Source: Ostreibacterium oceani (GTDB taxonomy: Bacteria; Pseudomonadota; Gammaproteobacteria; Cardiobacteriales; Ostreibacteriaceae). From it: 64,000 nt of DNA. The stretch covers positions 186,001 to 250,000 of the forward strand of contig NZ_WHNW01000002.1 of assembly GCF_009362845.1 (NCBI RefSeq). The letters run 5' to 3'. A program made the translations under genes and the position numbers. Positions within the stretch are counted from its first letter, which is position 1; every line of letters begins with the position of its first letter. The notes under the pieces are model-generated. The model was not told the DNA's origin, ran no database searches, and saw only the letters and a list, made by a program, of their open reading frames with translations. This document shows, piece by piece, positions 36,196 to 45,794 of the stretch.

Positions 36196-37461
36196 TTAAG
36201 CCGATTGCGGCGATACCTTTTCTGACCCCTGCCCCGACACCTGACCCAGCGGTTTAGCGACCCGCCAATAAAACAGCACCAAAGCAAGTGTCACGACAAT
36301 CGCAAATCCTTGTAGCCAATTCCACCCCAGCAGCTGTAACAACATACCTGCAGACAGCGCACCCATTGCCGAAAAAACACCAACCACCAAATCATTAATG
36401 CCTTGCGCTTTGAACTTAATCGCCCCTTCAGAAAACAATTCCCCCACAATATAAGACGCAGCGGTATAAAGGATATTCCAAGCCAACCCCAACGCAATGA
36501 GCGAAATTGCAAACGTGACAGCGGTTTGATTCGCAATAAATACCACGCTGGCGAGGCATTGAAAGCCAAATCCCAGTATGATAAATCGCCGCACACCCAA
36601 ATAGGTGAGTATTTTCATATTAAACAACGAAGGGAAAAACATCGCGAGCACGTGCATTTGGATATAATAAGTCACTGAGTTAAAATCAAATCCTTGGATT
36701 TTCATCTGTATTGAACTGTTGATCATAATCATATTCATTAATCCATAAGCAATACCGCCGCAGGTAATTGCAAACAAAAAAACGGCGTTTCCTTGTAACG
36801 ATGCCTGTCGTGTGACGGGCGGCGTTACCGCTGCTTTTGATGTCGATGCTTGCGTCACTGATTGAATACCTTCATCACTGGGCAGGGGGTTGGCTTGATA
36901 ACGCACAAACGGGATAAAAACAATCAACAGCGTGAGCAACATACCAATCACACCGATGGCCAAATACACACCAATATACGGGTTCATGCCAGCCAACAGG
37001 CTGCCGACATTACGCGAGATGAATGGCCCGAGCAAGGCCGCAAATGTGCCACCAAACACCACAACAGATAGGGCTTTGGCGTGTAGTTTTTTGGGCGTCA
37101 AATCCAATGCGGCAAAACGAAGCAATGCACTATTTGCTAAAAATACGCCGACTAAAAAATGGGCTGCACACAACAGGACAAAACTACCTTTGGCCACACT
37201 GACTCCACCCAAAACAGCCGCCAAAACGAGCAACAAACAAGCCCCGATGATAATAGGCTTTCGTCCAAAATGCGCCTGCAACGCAGACGAACCAAAGGCC
37301 GATAACATCACGCCAATAAATTGCAACCCATAAGGCAACGTCGCCCAAAATAAATTCGGCGCCAGTGCCGCACCAATCAACCCAGAAACCGTCACAGAAA
37401 CAACCGCGACAGTCACCCCTAAACCATAACACAGCATAAGCCAATAGACCGAAGGGTTCAT
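36196..37461 (-). CDS. MFS transporter
   Basis: 421 residues with twelve predicted membrane helices in two six-helix halves separated by a cytoplasmic loop (about 190-225). The loop-2/3 motif is a variant (AHFGRKPIIIGAC), matching the major-facilitator GXXXDRXGRR consensus in position. The substrate cannot be assigned. The start has AGGAATT upstream. It is divergent from the cytochrome gene and convergent to the HisP-type ATPase. Confidence 0.85.
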   Translation of the reverse strand: MNPSVYWLMLCYGLGVTVAVVSVTVSGLIGAALAPNLFWATLPYGLQFIGVMLSAFGSSALQAHFGRKPIIIGACLLLVLAAVLGGVSVAKGSFVLLCAAHFLVGVFLANSALLRFAALDLTPKKLHAKALSVVVFGGTFAALLGPFISRNVGSLLAGMNPYIGVYLAIGVIGMLLTLLIVFIPFVRYQANPLPSDEGIQSVTQASTSKAAVTPPVTRQASLQGNAVFLFAITCGGIAYGLMNMIMINSSIQMKIQGFDFNSVTYYIQMHVLAMFFPSLFNMKILTYLGVRRFIILGFGFQCLASVVFIANQTAVTFAISLIALGLAWNILYTAASYIVGELFSEGAIKFKAQGINDLVVGVFSAMGALSAGMLLQLLGWNWLQGFAIVVTLALVLFYWRVAKPLGQVSGQGSEKVSPQSA

Positions 37462-37779
37462 ATTAATTCCTGATAATTACGCAGATTCCCCTGCATGATA
37501 ACAACCGCCACAACATCGCCATAACACCGCCATAACAACACGACAACAGCGATAGCAGCCCCACTTTAGCGTCCACCTAAACCGCCATTATGGTAATGGC
37601 GCGCTACTTTGTCAATCACAATAACACAGGCAATAACACGGATATAAAAAATAGCTTGCGTGTGATATTGTGCTTTGTCGGCACAACAACGCCAAAAAGG
37701 ACTATTTTCCATTGGCATTTTATGGTTAAATATAGTGTAATGTAATGATACGAACGAATTCATTTTGGAGAATAAAAAA
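37462..37779. other. 318-bp divergent intergenic region
   Basis: No gene is evident. The left part carries degenerate AACACCGCCAT-type repeats next to the MFS gene. The right part contains the candidate cytochrome promoter (37712-37741). A long minus-strand frame reading through here and across the cytochrome gene is a shadow. Confidence 0.6.
37712..37741 (+). promoter_or_regulatory. Candidate promoter of the cytochrome gene
   Basis: TTGGCA (37712-37717), 18 bp, TGTAAT (37736-37741), followed by the GGAG Shine-Dalgarno at 37767-37770. Spacing is acceptable and both hexamers are imperfect. Confidence 0.4.
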
Positions 37780-38577
37780 ATGAGTGATAAACCTGCGGTC
37801 TCTTCTCTAGTTAAGCTACAAATGGTGTTTTGGGCATTGTTGATGCCAGTGGCTTTAATTGTCGGCGGCATCGCCATTGCCCTTTTTTGGTTAGGCGATA
37901 CCGAACTAGAAGATGCGACAAATCTCCAAGTACAAGAGACACGTACGCAACCGATTGGAAAAGTCATCCTGCCTGGCGAGGGGCAAGCCAACCTCGTTGC
38001 CGCGGCCGCACCACCACCCGAAGAAACATACCAATCTGTCTGTGCGGCTTGCCATACCACCGGTCTATTAGAATCACCAAAATTTGGCGATGCGGCCGTC
38101 TGGGAGCAGCGTATTAGTGATATCGGCGGATTTGACAATTTAGTCGCCAGCGCCATTGCAGGCAAAGGCAATATGCCTGCCAAAGGCGGTGCTGTGACGC
38201 TGAGCGATGAAGACTTCCGACTCGTTGTACAGTACATTACTGGTCGTCCTGTTGATGATAACAGCGATGACAGCGGTGATAGTGATAGTAGCAATGCCGC
38301 TGACGATGCAGCTAATGACGATGCAACCGACACAAGCACAGCGGCAGCCGACCAAGAAACGGATGAAAGCGCAAATGAGGGAGCGAGTGAGGGCGTCAAC
38401 GAGAAGGTTGATGAAAGCACCAGTAATGAAGCTGGCAGCGAAGCGATTGATAGCGAAGCAACAAGTCAGCCTGAAAATAGCCCACCTGAAAACAGCTTAC
38501 CCGAAGACAGCCCGCCCGAAGACAATACCCCTGACAACAGCGCGTCAGAAGCAACCTCAGGAACCGCCCAGCAGTAA
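37780..38577 (+). CDS. Membrane-anchored c-type cytochrome (cytochrome c5 type) with acidic tail
   Basis: 265 residues from ATG 37780 (GGAG 9 nt upstream). An N-terminal transmembrane helix (about 13-37) anchors it facing the periplasm. One heme site, CAACH in SVCAACHTTG (about residue 90), is followed by the distal Met region KGNMPAKGG, as in cytochrome c5/CycB-type proteins. From about residue 160 a ~105-residue tail rich in Asp, Ser, Glu and Asn is low-complexity and disordered. It likely shuttles electrons in respiration; the tail is far longer than the family norm. Confidence 0.88.
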   Translation: MSDKPAVSSLVKLQMVFWALLMPVALIVGGIAIALFWLGDTELEDATNLQVQETRTQPIGKVILPGEGQANLVAAAAPPPEETYQSVCAACHTTGLLESPKFGDAAVWEQRISDIGGFDNLVASAIAGKGNMPAKGGAVTLSDEDFRLVVQYITGRPVDDNSDDSGDSDSSNAADDAANDDATDTSTAAADQETDESANEGASEGVNEKVDESTSNEAGSEAIDSEATSQPENSPPENSLPEDSPPEDNTPDNSASEATSGTAQQ

Positions 38578-38727
38578 CTCCTCAGTAATCGCCCAGAAAA
38601 CGCCCAGTAATCGTCACGCTAGATTATCGCGCCACCAACACAACAAATAAAACGCTGAAATTAACAACCCATAGAATCACTTAGCGCAAGGCACATAACA
38701 AGCAAGGCACATAACAAAAAATCAAAT

Positions 38728-38762
38728 AAAAAGCCGCAAGCATCAAAAACTTGCGGCTTTTT
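38728..38762. terminator. Bidirectional rho-independent terminator
   Basis: AAAAAGCCGCAAG (38728-38740), a 9-nt loop and CTTGCGGCTTTTT (38750-38762): a perfect 13-bp stem with A and T tracts. It separates the convergent cytochrome gene and the second peptide-transporter operon. Confidence 0.9.
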
Positions 38763-38773
38763 ACATACCGTTT

Positions 38774-38812
38774 ATGTGTGCTTTCGCGTGTGTGCTAACG
38801 TGTGTGTGCTAA
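38774..38812. repeat. 12-14-bp tandem repeat abutting a stop codon
   Basis: Three CGTGTGTGCTAA-like units end directly at the stop codon (CTA at 38813-38815) of the DppC-type permease gene. Confidence 0.8.
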
Positions 38813-39742
38813 CTACCCCTTAAAAAGTTTGGGGTTAAACACGTCGCGCAGCCAGTCACCTAACAAGTTGATGATTAACACCACCAAAACCAGCACCAAA
38901 CCTGGGAATAGCGTAATCCACCATTCACCCGACTGGATATAGTCAAATCCATTACTAATTAACGAACCCAGCGATGGCTTTTCGGCAGGCATACCCAGCC
39001 CCAAAAACGACAACGCCGCTTCGCTCATAATCGCATTGGCGATTTGCACGGTTGAAATCACCAAAATGGGCGATAAGCAATTGGGTAATATGTGACGAAA
39101 CATAATTCGTAATGGTTTAAATCCCATGACTTTGGCCGCCTCGACGTATTCTTTTTTCTTTTCAGACAGCGCAGACGAACGGATGGTGCGCGCATATTGC
39201 GGCCACTCAGCAATACCGATAATCAACACCAGTAGTAGTAGCGCATATTCACTGTAAAATTGTGCACCAAATAGCGTCTTAAAAATTGCTGAAATCACAA
39301 TCGCCACCATCAATGTCGAAAATGACAGCTGAATATCAGCGAACCGCATCAATAAACTATCGAGTTTGCCGCCATAATAAGCCGCAAACAATCCAACGAC
39401 AATCCCTACCACCATTTGCAAAATAACGGCTAACAAACCAATCGCCAAAGAAGTACGAAGACCATAAATAATCGTTGAAAAAATACCACGCCCTTGCTCA
39501 TCCGTGCCCAGCCAAAAGCGCCCATCGCCGCCTGACATCCAGCTAGGCGGTAACTGTGAATCCAAAATGTCAATCGACGCCAAATCATAAGGATCGTGTG
39601 GCGCGACCCAAGGCGCAAAAATAGCGGCAATCACCATTAGTAAAAAAATGGAGAATGAAACGATAATGGTTTTATTTTGCCGAAAATAGTAAAAAAAATC
39701 AGATTGGAAAAATTGCGACATGACATTGCTACCAGCGCTCAT
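38813..39742 (-). CDS. Peptide ABC transporter permease (DppC/OppC type), second system
   Basis: 309 residues. N-terminal helix, then the OppC-N region, FWLGTDEQGRGIFSTIIYG and the EAA loop EYVEAAKVMGFKP, with six helices in all. It ends VFNPKLFKG. The ATG at 39742 is 2 bp after the dppB-type stop and carries a near-perfect AGGAGGT Shine-Dalgarno. It is the last gene of a four-gene transporter operon. Unlike the first system its permease is not fused to an ATPase. Confidence 0.93.
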   Translation of the reverse strand: MSAGSNVMSQFFQSDFFYYFRQNKTIIVSFSIFLLMVIAAIFAPWVAPHDPYDLASIDILDSQLPPSWMSGGDGRFWLGTDEQGRGIFSTIIYGLRTSLAIGLLAVILQMVVGIVVGLFAAYYGGKLDSLLMRFADIQLSFSTLMVAIVISAIFKTLFGAQFYSEYALLLLVLIIGIAEWPQYARTIRSSALSEKKKEYVEAAKVMGFKPLRIMFRHILPNCLSPILVISTVQIANAIMSEAALSFLGLGMPAEKPSLGSLISNGFDYIQSGEWWITLFPGLVLVLVVLIINLLGDWLRDVFNPKLFKG

Positions 39743-39744
39743 GA

Positions 39745-40719
39745 CTATTTACCTCCTAACAAATTGACGCGTGGATCAATTAATCCATAAATCAAATCAA
39801 TAATGGTGTTGGTGACCACAAATAATAACCCAACAAAAATAATATACGTCGTCAGCAAGGGAATATCCGCCCGATTGACAGCTTCTAAAAACATCAGCCC
39901 AACCCCTGGCCACTGAAAGACCGTTTCAGTCAGTATGGTATAAGCCACCATTATCCCTAATTGAACACCGCCAACAGTAATCACCGGCAACATGGTGTTT
40001 TTAAGCGCATGACTATACCAGATGGTTTTTTCTTTGATACCTTTGGCATACGAAAACCGTATATATTCTGAGGACAATGCCTCTATCATCTCTGAACGCA
40101 CCAATCGAATGAATAGTGGCAGCATAATCGAAGACAACGCCAACGATGGCATAATCAAATGCTTCAAGCCATCCACGGTAAATAGCCCCGATTGCCAACC
40201 AAACGTATCACTGGTTTCGCCACGCCCATAAGAAGGCAACCACCCTAAATAGAGTGAAAACACATTAATCATCAGGATAGCGGTCAAAAATACGGGCACC
40301 GAAATACCAACAATACTCAACCCCATAATAAACTTTGTCAGCACGCTATTTGGTCGAATTGCGGTATAAACACCCAGCGGTATCGAAACAAACACAATAA
40401 ATAGGCTCGCGATAAAGACCAATTCTAGTGTCGCAGGCAACTTATCTAAAATCACTTTTGTTGTCGGTTCTTTAAAAAAGTAGCTGGTACCGAAATCACC
40501 TTGGACTGCATTTTTCAAAAAACGCCCGTACTGAATCAAAAATGGGTCATCAAGCCCTAATTGATCGCGCATAGTGGCTTTTTCCTCAGCAGAAGCGGTA
40601 ATGGCGACCAATTGAGACACGGGATCGCCCAATTTGCTCTGTACCGCAAACGCAATAAACGAAATAACCAGCATCACGATGCTAGCCTGTAGCAGCCTTG
40701 CAAAAAGAAACTTTATCAT
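39745..40719 (-). CDS. Peptide ABC transporter permease (DppB type), second system
   Basis: 324 residues, six membrane helices. Family features: LLQASIVMLVISFIAFAV at the N-terminus, DQLGLDDPFLIQYGRFL in the periplasmic loop, the EAA loop EYIRFSYAKGIKEKTI and the C-terminal IDPRVNLLGGK. It pairs with the following DppC-type subunit. There is no strong Shine-Dalgarno. Confidence 0.93.
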   Translation of the reverse strand: MIKFLFARLLQASIVMLVISFIAFAVQSKLGDPVSQLVAITASAEEKATMRDQLGLDDPFLIQYGRFLKNAVQGDFGTSYFFKEPTTKVILDKLPATLELVFIASLFIVFVSIPLGVYTAIRPNSVLTKFIMGLSIVGISVPVFLTAILMINVFSLYLGWLPSYGRGETSDTFGWQSGLFTVDGLKHLIMPSLALSSIMLPLFIRLVRSEMIEALSSEYIRFSYAKGIKEKTIWYSHALKNTMLPVITVGGVQLGIMVAYTILTETVFQWPGVGLMFLEAVNRADIPLLTTYIIFVGLLFVVTNTIIDLIYGLIDPRVNLLGGK

Positions 40720-40786
40720 AATTTATTGATTGCCAGACAGCCTGAGACCATCAAAAATAGCACAGACTGCCCAGCAATCACCTCCA

Positions 40787-42337
40787 TTATTCTTCAATAA
40801 TCAAGTCGCCTAACAAGGGGAATTCTTTCAAATTGACGTAGTCTTTTAAGTTAGTCACTTTGTTAGCCAAACCCCAAGATAGATTTTGCCAGTGTAGTGG
40901 CACAAACGCCGCATCGTCGTATTCGATTTTTGACACTTGCTTTAATAACGCTGCACGTTTTTCTGCGTCTGTTTCTTGGTTAGCGGCATTAACCAGTGCG
41001 TCCATCTCAGGATTACTGTAATGCCCACAATTATATTGCCCCCGCCCCGTTTCAGCATCGCGCGTCATCGTCAAGTATTCAGAGTAATTCGCCGAATCAC
41101 CCGTATCGGATGACCAACCAATCAACTGAATACCATTCTCACATTTATCAAACTCAGGCCAATACTGCGCTTTGGGCATTGTAGTTAGCTCGACCTTGAT
41201 ATTAATTCGCGCCAACATGGCAGCAATGGCTTGTGCGATTTTTTCATCATTAACATAACGATCATTGGGCGAAATCATCGTCACGGTAAAGCCGTCTTCG
41301 TAACCAGCTTCTTTCATTAATGCTTTGGCTTTATCCAAATCAAATCGCGGCGTCAAACTCGGATCATGCCCCGCGTAACCTACAGGACTATTTTGCCCCG
41401 CTGGCGTTGCAAATCCGCGCATGATTTTATCGACAATACCTTCGTTATTAATCGCATGAATAACCGCCTGACGCACACGCACATCTTTAAATTCAGGCAC
41501 GACTTTTTGATTCAGTTGCACCGTGATAATGCGGTCACTAGGCAGCGTTAACAAATGGTGATTGTCGCTTTGCTCAACGCGATCCAAATCGGTTGGCGCG
41601 ACGGGAGAAATCAAATCCACACCACCAGATAAGAGTGCGGCCAAACGGGTGGCGTTTTCTTTGATTGGTACCCATTTCACATTCTCAACATTACCTGACT
41701 CACCCCAATAATCTGGGTTTTTTTCTAGCACAAGCTCTACGCCTTGTTGACGGCTTTTTAGTTTAAAGACCCCTGTGCCTGATACATTAGTTGAGGCAAA
41801 CGAGCCCGTATTTTTCTCAATGGCATCTTTGGCCTTACCATCCTCACTCTGTCCTGTATAAAACTTCGAATCCATCACAAACAAATACGTCGCATTTGCA
41901 AGGACCAAAGGATAAGGGGCTTTGGCGATTAACTCGACGGTATGGTCATCTACTTTAACCATTTCAGCATAAGGTTCAAATACGGCTTTGAAATCCCCTG
42001 ATTCACGGTAGCGGTTAAAGCTCCAAATCACATCATCGGCCGTCATATCATTGCCTGAGTGAAACTTCACCCCTTGACGCAGATAAAACCGCGTCACGGT
42101 CGGGCTGACTTTTTCCCAGCGTTCGGCCAACCGCGGCACATACTCCAACTGGCTGTTCGTGCGGACAAGCGGGTCAAACAGCAAATGTGACATTTGCAAT
42201 GTGGCGCCTGATAGCTGCTCCATTGGATCCATTGATACGGGATCAGAGTCATACGCAATGGTTAAGTCTGCTGCTTGCAGGCTGAAGCTCATCGCAATCG
42301 CTAGGGTTAATGTTTTCATTTTTGTCGTTAATTTCAT
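40787..42337 (-). CDS. Periplasmic peptide-binding protein (SBP family 5), second system
   Basis: 516 residues with a signal peptide ending around SLQAADLTIAYD. Family-5 motifs: DPVSMDPMEQLSGATLQ, PRLAERWEKVSPTVTRFYLRQG (in part), TADDVIWSFNRYR, GTGVFKLK and a final PLHWQNLSWG. Its domain arrangement and GsiB/DppA-like features suggest peptides or glutathione-like ligands. The start has GAGGAG. The gene order ATPase fusion - binding protein - permease - permease matches gsiABCD, so glutathione import is one possibility. Confidence 0.92.
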   Translation of the reverse strand: MKLTTKMKTLTLAIAMSFSLQAADLTIAYDSDPVSMDPMEQLSGATLQMSHLLFDPLVRTNSQLEYVPRLAERWEKVSPTVTRFYLRQGVKFHSGNDMTADDVIWSFNRYRESGDFKAVFEPYAEMVKVDDHTVELIAKAPYPLVLANATYLFVMDSKFYTGQSEDGKAKDAIEKNTGSFASTNVSGTGVFKLKSRQQGVELVLEKNPDYWGESGNVENVKWVPIKENATRLAALLSGGVDLISPVAPTDLDRVEQSDNHHLLTLPSDRIITVQLNQKVVPEFKDVRVRQAVIHAINNEGIVDKIMRGFATPAGQNSPVGYAGHDPSLTPRFDLDKAKALMKEAGYEDGFTVTMISPNDRYVNDEKIAQAIAAMLARINIKVELTTMPKAQYWPEFDKCENGIQLIGWSSDTGDSANYSEYLTMTRDAETGRGQYNCGHYSNPEMDALVNAANQETDAEKRAALLKQVSKIEYDDAAFVPLHWQNLSWGLANKVTNLKDYVNLKEFPLLGDLIIEE

Positions 42338-42399
42338 CTTAGTCTCCTCTTTTTAATTATTCATTATTTATAGTTAAGTCAATCAATTATCGAATCGCA

Positions 42400-44169
42400 C
42401 TACGCTGGGGTCGCGGTGCTTTCCGATTGTGCAAAAATAGGCATTAATTCAATCAAACGGCGCGTATATTCATGCTCGGCATGCGTAAACAATTGCTCCG
42501 TTTCGGTAATTTCAACCATATCCCCATGTTTTAAAACACCGATTCGATCACACATCTGGCGAATAACCGGCAAATCATGGCTGATAAATATCATGGTTAA
42601 TTGCAGCTCTTTTTGTAAATCTTTTAATAAATTAAGAATCTGCGCTTGCACCGACACATCCAACGCCGATGTCGGCTCATCGCAGATTAATAATCGCGGG
42701 CGCGTCGCCAATGCACGCGCAATAGAAATCCGCTGGCGCTGCCCCCCTGAAAACTCATGCGGAAATTTATTGACCGCATTTGCCGCGAGCCCCACATGTG
42801 AAACTAAATCTCTAACAATCGAATGCGCCTGTGTCTTACTGTCCACCAAACCATGAAACAGCATGGGCTCAGCGATAATATCCGCCACTCGCATGCGAGG
42901 GTTTAGCGAAGAATAAGGATTTTGAAAAACCATCTGCATTTGTCGGCGCAGCGGCATTCGGGCTTTTTCATCTTTTAGCGACATCAGGGATAGTCCTTCA
43001 AAGATAATATCCCCTTTATCGGGTGGGTAAAGCCCTGTGACGGCACGTGCAATCGTTGATTTACCCGAGCCTGATTCGCCAACCAACCCAAACGTTTCGC
43101 CCTTATTGACGTGAAAACTGATGTTTTTTAGGGCGTGTACATATGTGCGATTGGCTTTGAAAAAGGCATTATTGGTGGCAAATTTTAAGTCGATGTTGTT
43201 GACTGACAGAATCGGGCCGTCGTAATCGACTGTTTCTAATGCCTTACCTAGCCAATGCGTTTTGACGTCAATCGGTTGCTTTTCCGTATCCACCGATTCA
43301 ATATAGGTGACTAGCGGAAAGCGATCAAATTTTTTATCACCACGTGGCACGGCAGAAATAAGGCTCTTTGTGTATTCGTGCTTGGGCTGTCTGAGCACTT
43401 GCTCTGTTTCGCCGATTTCCATTAATTGTCCGCGATACATGACAGCCACGCGATCGGTTACCGAAGCAACAACCCCCATGTCGTGCGTCACTAATACACA
43501 GCCTACATTACGCTCTTTGCATAGCGTTTGAATGAGTTGCAATATTTGGTCTTGGATTGAAACATCCAGCGCGGTTGTCGGTTCGTCGGCAATAATCAAT
43601 TTAGGATCTGTGGATAACGCAATCGCAATCACCACACGTTGCCGCATACCGCCTGAAAACTGATGGGGGTATTGCTTGATGCGGATTTCAGGCTCGGGGA
43701 TACCGACAGACGCCAACAATTCAACGGCACGTACTGCTGCTGTTGCTTTATTAATACCCAAATTAGTGACCATGGTTTCAATCATTTGTTCTTCAATCGT
43801 GAACAAGGGATTTAACGAGGTCATCGGGTCCTGAAAGATGAAGCCAATGTCTTTGCCACGTACTTTGCGCATGGCCTCACGAGACAGCGAAGTGAGTTGC
43901 ACGCCGTCCAAATACGCCTCACCACCAGAGACATAGCCTGGCGGGCTGAGTAATTGGGTGACGGCATTACCAACAGTTGACTTGCCAGCGCCTGATTCGC
44001 CGACAATACCGAGTATTTCACCGCGATTAACCGTCAAGGAAACCTTATCAACCGCATAAAAAATACCATGGCGAGAAGGATAGGCAACGCTCAAGTCATT
44101 CACTTCTAGTAACACACCGCATTGCATGGGCTCTGTTGCGCTGGGCTCTGTTGCGCGTTCAGTCATCAT
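42400..44169 (-). CDS. Double ATP-binding protein of the second peptide transporter (GsiA-like)
   Basis: About 589 residues holding two complete ABC ATPase modules: Walker A GESGAGKST in the first half and GESGSGKST in the second, each with its own signature (FSGGMRQRVVIAIAL, FSGGQRQRISIARAL) and Walker B (LIIADEPTTALD, LLICDEPTSALD). This is the DppD-DppF tandem as in GsiA/YejF. ATG 44169 is chosen over an in-frame TTG at 44214; the N-terminus contains a short ATEP duplication. It heads the operon leading to the binding protein. Confidence 0.94.
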   Translation of the reverse strand: MMTERATEPSATEPMQCGVLLEVNDLSVAYPSRHGIFYAVDKVSLTVNRGEILGIVGESGAGKSTVGNAVTQLLSPPGYVSGGEAYLDGVQLTSLSREAMRKVRGKDIGFIFQDPMTSLNPLFTIEEQMIETMVTNLGINKATAAVRAVELLASVGIPEPEIRIKQYPHQFSGGMRQRVVIAIALSTDPKLIIADEPTTALDVSIQDQILQLIQTLCKERNVGCVLVTHDMGVVASVTDRVAVMYRGQLMEIGETEQVLRQPKHEYTKSLISAVPRGDKKFDRFPLVTYIESVDTEKQPIDVKTHWLGKALETVDYDGPILSVNNIDLKFATNNAFFKANRTYVHALKNISFHVNKGETFGLVGESGSGKSTIARAVTGLYPPDKGDIIFEGLSLMSLKDEKARMPLRRQMQMVFQNPYSSLNPRMRVADIIAEPMLFHGLVDSKTQAHSIVRDLVSHVGLAANAVNKFPHEFSGGQRQRISIARALATRPRLLICDEPTSALDVSVQAQILNLLKDLQKELQLTMIFISHDLPVIRQMCDRIGVLKHGDMVEITETEQLFTHAEHEYTRRLIELMPIFAQSESTATPA

Positions 44170-44297
44170 TTTACACCGTAGAGGATAAGAAGAATCACGA
44201 TAGCACACAAGCAAAATCGATACAATCTTTTTTTTTATACGAGCTATTGGGCTCAGTTATCGCAATGTTTCGAAGCGATAAAAAAACCCAAAAAAGG

Positions 44298-45008
44298 CTA
44301 AAAAGAAATATACCGCCCTGGGCGATGATTGATGGTAATGGCTAAGTTTAACACCGCCGCACCAAGAAACGACGCGATGATAACGCCTGCATGCCCGATT
44401 GCATGTCCACCTGTATACCCAATCCACGCAAAAGACGCAATAACAGCCACATCCAGTAGCAATTGTGACAACCCTGCATTCCAATGAAATTTATCCTGCA
44501 AATACAGCACCAAAATATTAAATCCCCCCATGCTCGCACGGTGGCGAAATAAAAATATCAGCCCAACACCAACCAACAATCCGCCTAATACCGCCGCAAA
44601 ATAGTGATTAATCGATTCAATCACAATCCAATAACGCATCAACTCAATCAATACGACTAAGCCAAACACAGCCAATAACGACTTGGTAAAAAAGGCACGC
44701 CCAAAGCGATAATAACCCAACACAAAAAACGGAATATTCATACATAACAACGACAAAGAAAGCGGAAAACCAAGACTATAATGCAACAATAGCGCCAACC
44801 CCGTTACACCGCCCGTCATCAGCTGCGCTGATTGAAAAATGGTAATCCCAAGGCTCATTAACAGCATCCCTGTCAGTACGCCCTGCGCATCGTCAAACAA
44901 CGAGTGGGGTGCGCCTTTGGGCTGTTTCAAATGGTTTTGAGAATGGCGCTGAGGGTGGCGCTGAGGATGGCGCTGAGACTTGGCCAATAACTGAGATAAC
45001 CAACGCAT
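44298..45008 (-). CDS. YitT family (DUF161-type) membrane protein
   Basis: About 236 residues. Five to six hydrophobic segments carry the YitT motif region AQLMTGGVTGLALLLHY and later LFRHRASMGGFNILVLYLQ, seen in this family of uncharacterised inner-membrane proteins. The N-terminal cytoplasmic stretch has QRHP repeats from a 12-bp tandem. ATG 45008 has AAGG five nt upstream; ATG 45029 is an alternative. It follows lolD by 36 bp. Confidence 0.85.
   Translation of the reverse strand: MRWLSQLLAKSQRHPQRHPQRHSQNHLKQPKGAPHSLFDDAQGVLTGMLLMSLGITIFQSAQLMTGGVTGLALLLHYSLGFPLSLSLLCMNIPFFVLGYYRFGRAFFTKSLLAVFGLVVLIELMRYWIVIESINHYFAAVLGGLLVGVGLIFLFRHRASMGGFNILVLYLQDKFHWNAGLSQLLLDVAVIASFAWIGYTGGHAIGHAGVIIASFLGAAVLNLAITINHRPGRYISF
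44944..44979. repeat. In-frame 12-bp repeat (QRHP)
   Basis: Three copies of a TGGCGCTGAGGG-like unit encode QRHP in the N-terminal tail of the YitT protein. The unit length is a multiple of three. Confidence 0.8.
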
Positions 45009-45044
45009 CGTGACCTTATAACCTGTCATCTATGCACTGGACTA

Positions 45045-45794
45045 TTACTGCCCAGCGCTTGTGACTAGCGGGTTTTCAGACAACTGCAATCGCTTGTCGG
45101 TTAGGGTGTACGTTTTTTCCATTCGGTCTGCGATGGCGTAGTCATGGGTGACAATAATCAATGCGGTATTTTCACTGCGCTGCAATGTAAACAGCAAATC
45201 CATTACCGCTGCTGCATTTTCTTGGTCCAAATTCCCTGTCGGCTCATCGGCGAGCAAACAATCAGGATTCGTCACCATCGCCCGTGCAATCGCCACACGC
45301 TGTCGTTCACCGCCTGATAATTCCGCGGGTTTATGTGCGGCACGCGACGCAACACCAACTTTCTCTAGTAGCGGCATTGCTGCTGCTTTTGCCTCACGTG
45401 GCGTAATACCACGAACAAACAAAGGCATCATCACGTTTTCTAGCGCACTAAACTCTGGCAACAAGTGATGAAATTGATAGACAAACCCCAAATGCTGGTT
45501 ACGAATTTCGCCCTGTTGTTTGGCGTTAGGCGAGCGCCCGCTGGCTTTGACAAGACATTGGTTACAAACCAATACCTCGCCCGACTGCGGTTTATCCAAG
45601 CCGCCCAACACATGCAGCAGCGTACTTTTCCCCGAGCCTGATGCCCCGACAATCGCCACGCTCTCACCTGCAAAAACAGTCAAATCAAGGCACTGCAAGA
45701 CCTCGACACGCTGGTGTTTTTCGCCATACGCATAGTCAATTTGCTTGGCCATGACAACGGGGGTTTTATTTTCGGTTCTCATGGTTTCATTCAT
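45045..45794 (-). CDS. lolD: Lipoprotein-releasing system ATP-binding protein
   Basis: 249 residues. ATPase of the LolCDE complex that extracts outer-membrane lipoproteins from the inner membrane. Walker A GASGSGKST (50-58), signature LSGGERQRVAIARAM, Walker B CLLADEPTGNLD and the Lol motif region FVYQFHHLLPEFSALENVMMPL are characteristic. Its start overlaps the lolC stop by 8 bp, so the subunits are translationally coupled. Confidence 0.95.
   Translation of the reverse strand: MNETMRTENKTPVVMAKQIDYAYGEKHQRVEVLQCLDLTVFAGESVAIVGASGSGKSTLLHVLGGLDKPQSGEVLVCNQCLVKASGRSPNAKQQGEIRNQHLGFVYQFHHLLPEFSALENVMMPLFVRGITPREAKAAAMPLLEKVGVASRAAHKPAELSGGERQRVAIARAMVTNPDCLLADEPTGNLDQENAAAVMDLLFTLQRSENTALIIVTHDYAIADRMEKTYTLTDKRLQLSENPLVTSAGQ

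Noticed and set aside
37566-38420. 284-codon minus-strand frame across the cytochrome gene
   Set aside because: Ser/Leu-rich composition comes from the acidic repeat tail of the plus-strand cytochrome, which has a CXXCH heme site, a promoter and a Shine-Dalgarno.
44215-44297. Terminator after the YitT gene from the T-rich stretch
   Set aside because: The only hairpin is a 5-bp stem without a following T-run in the right orientation.
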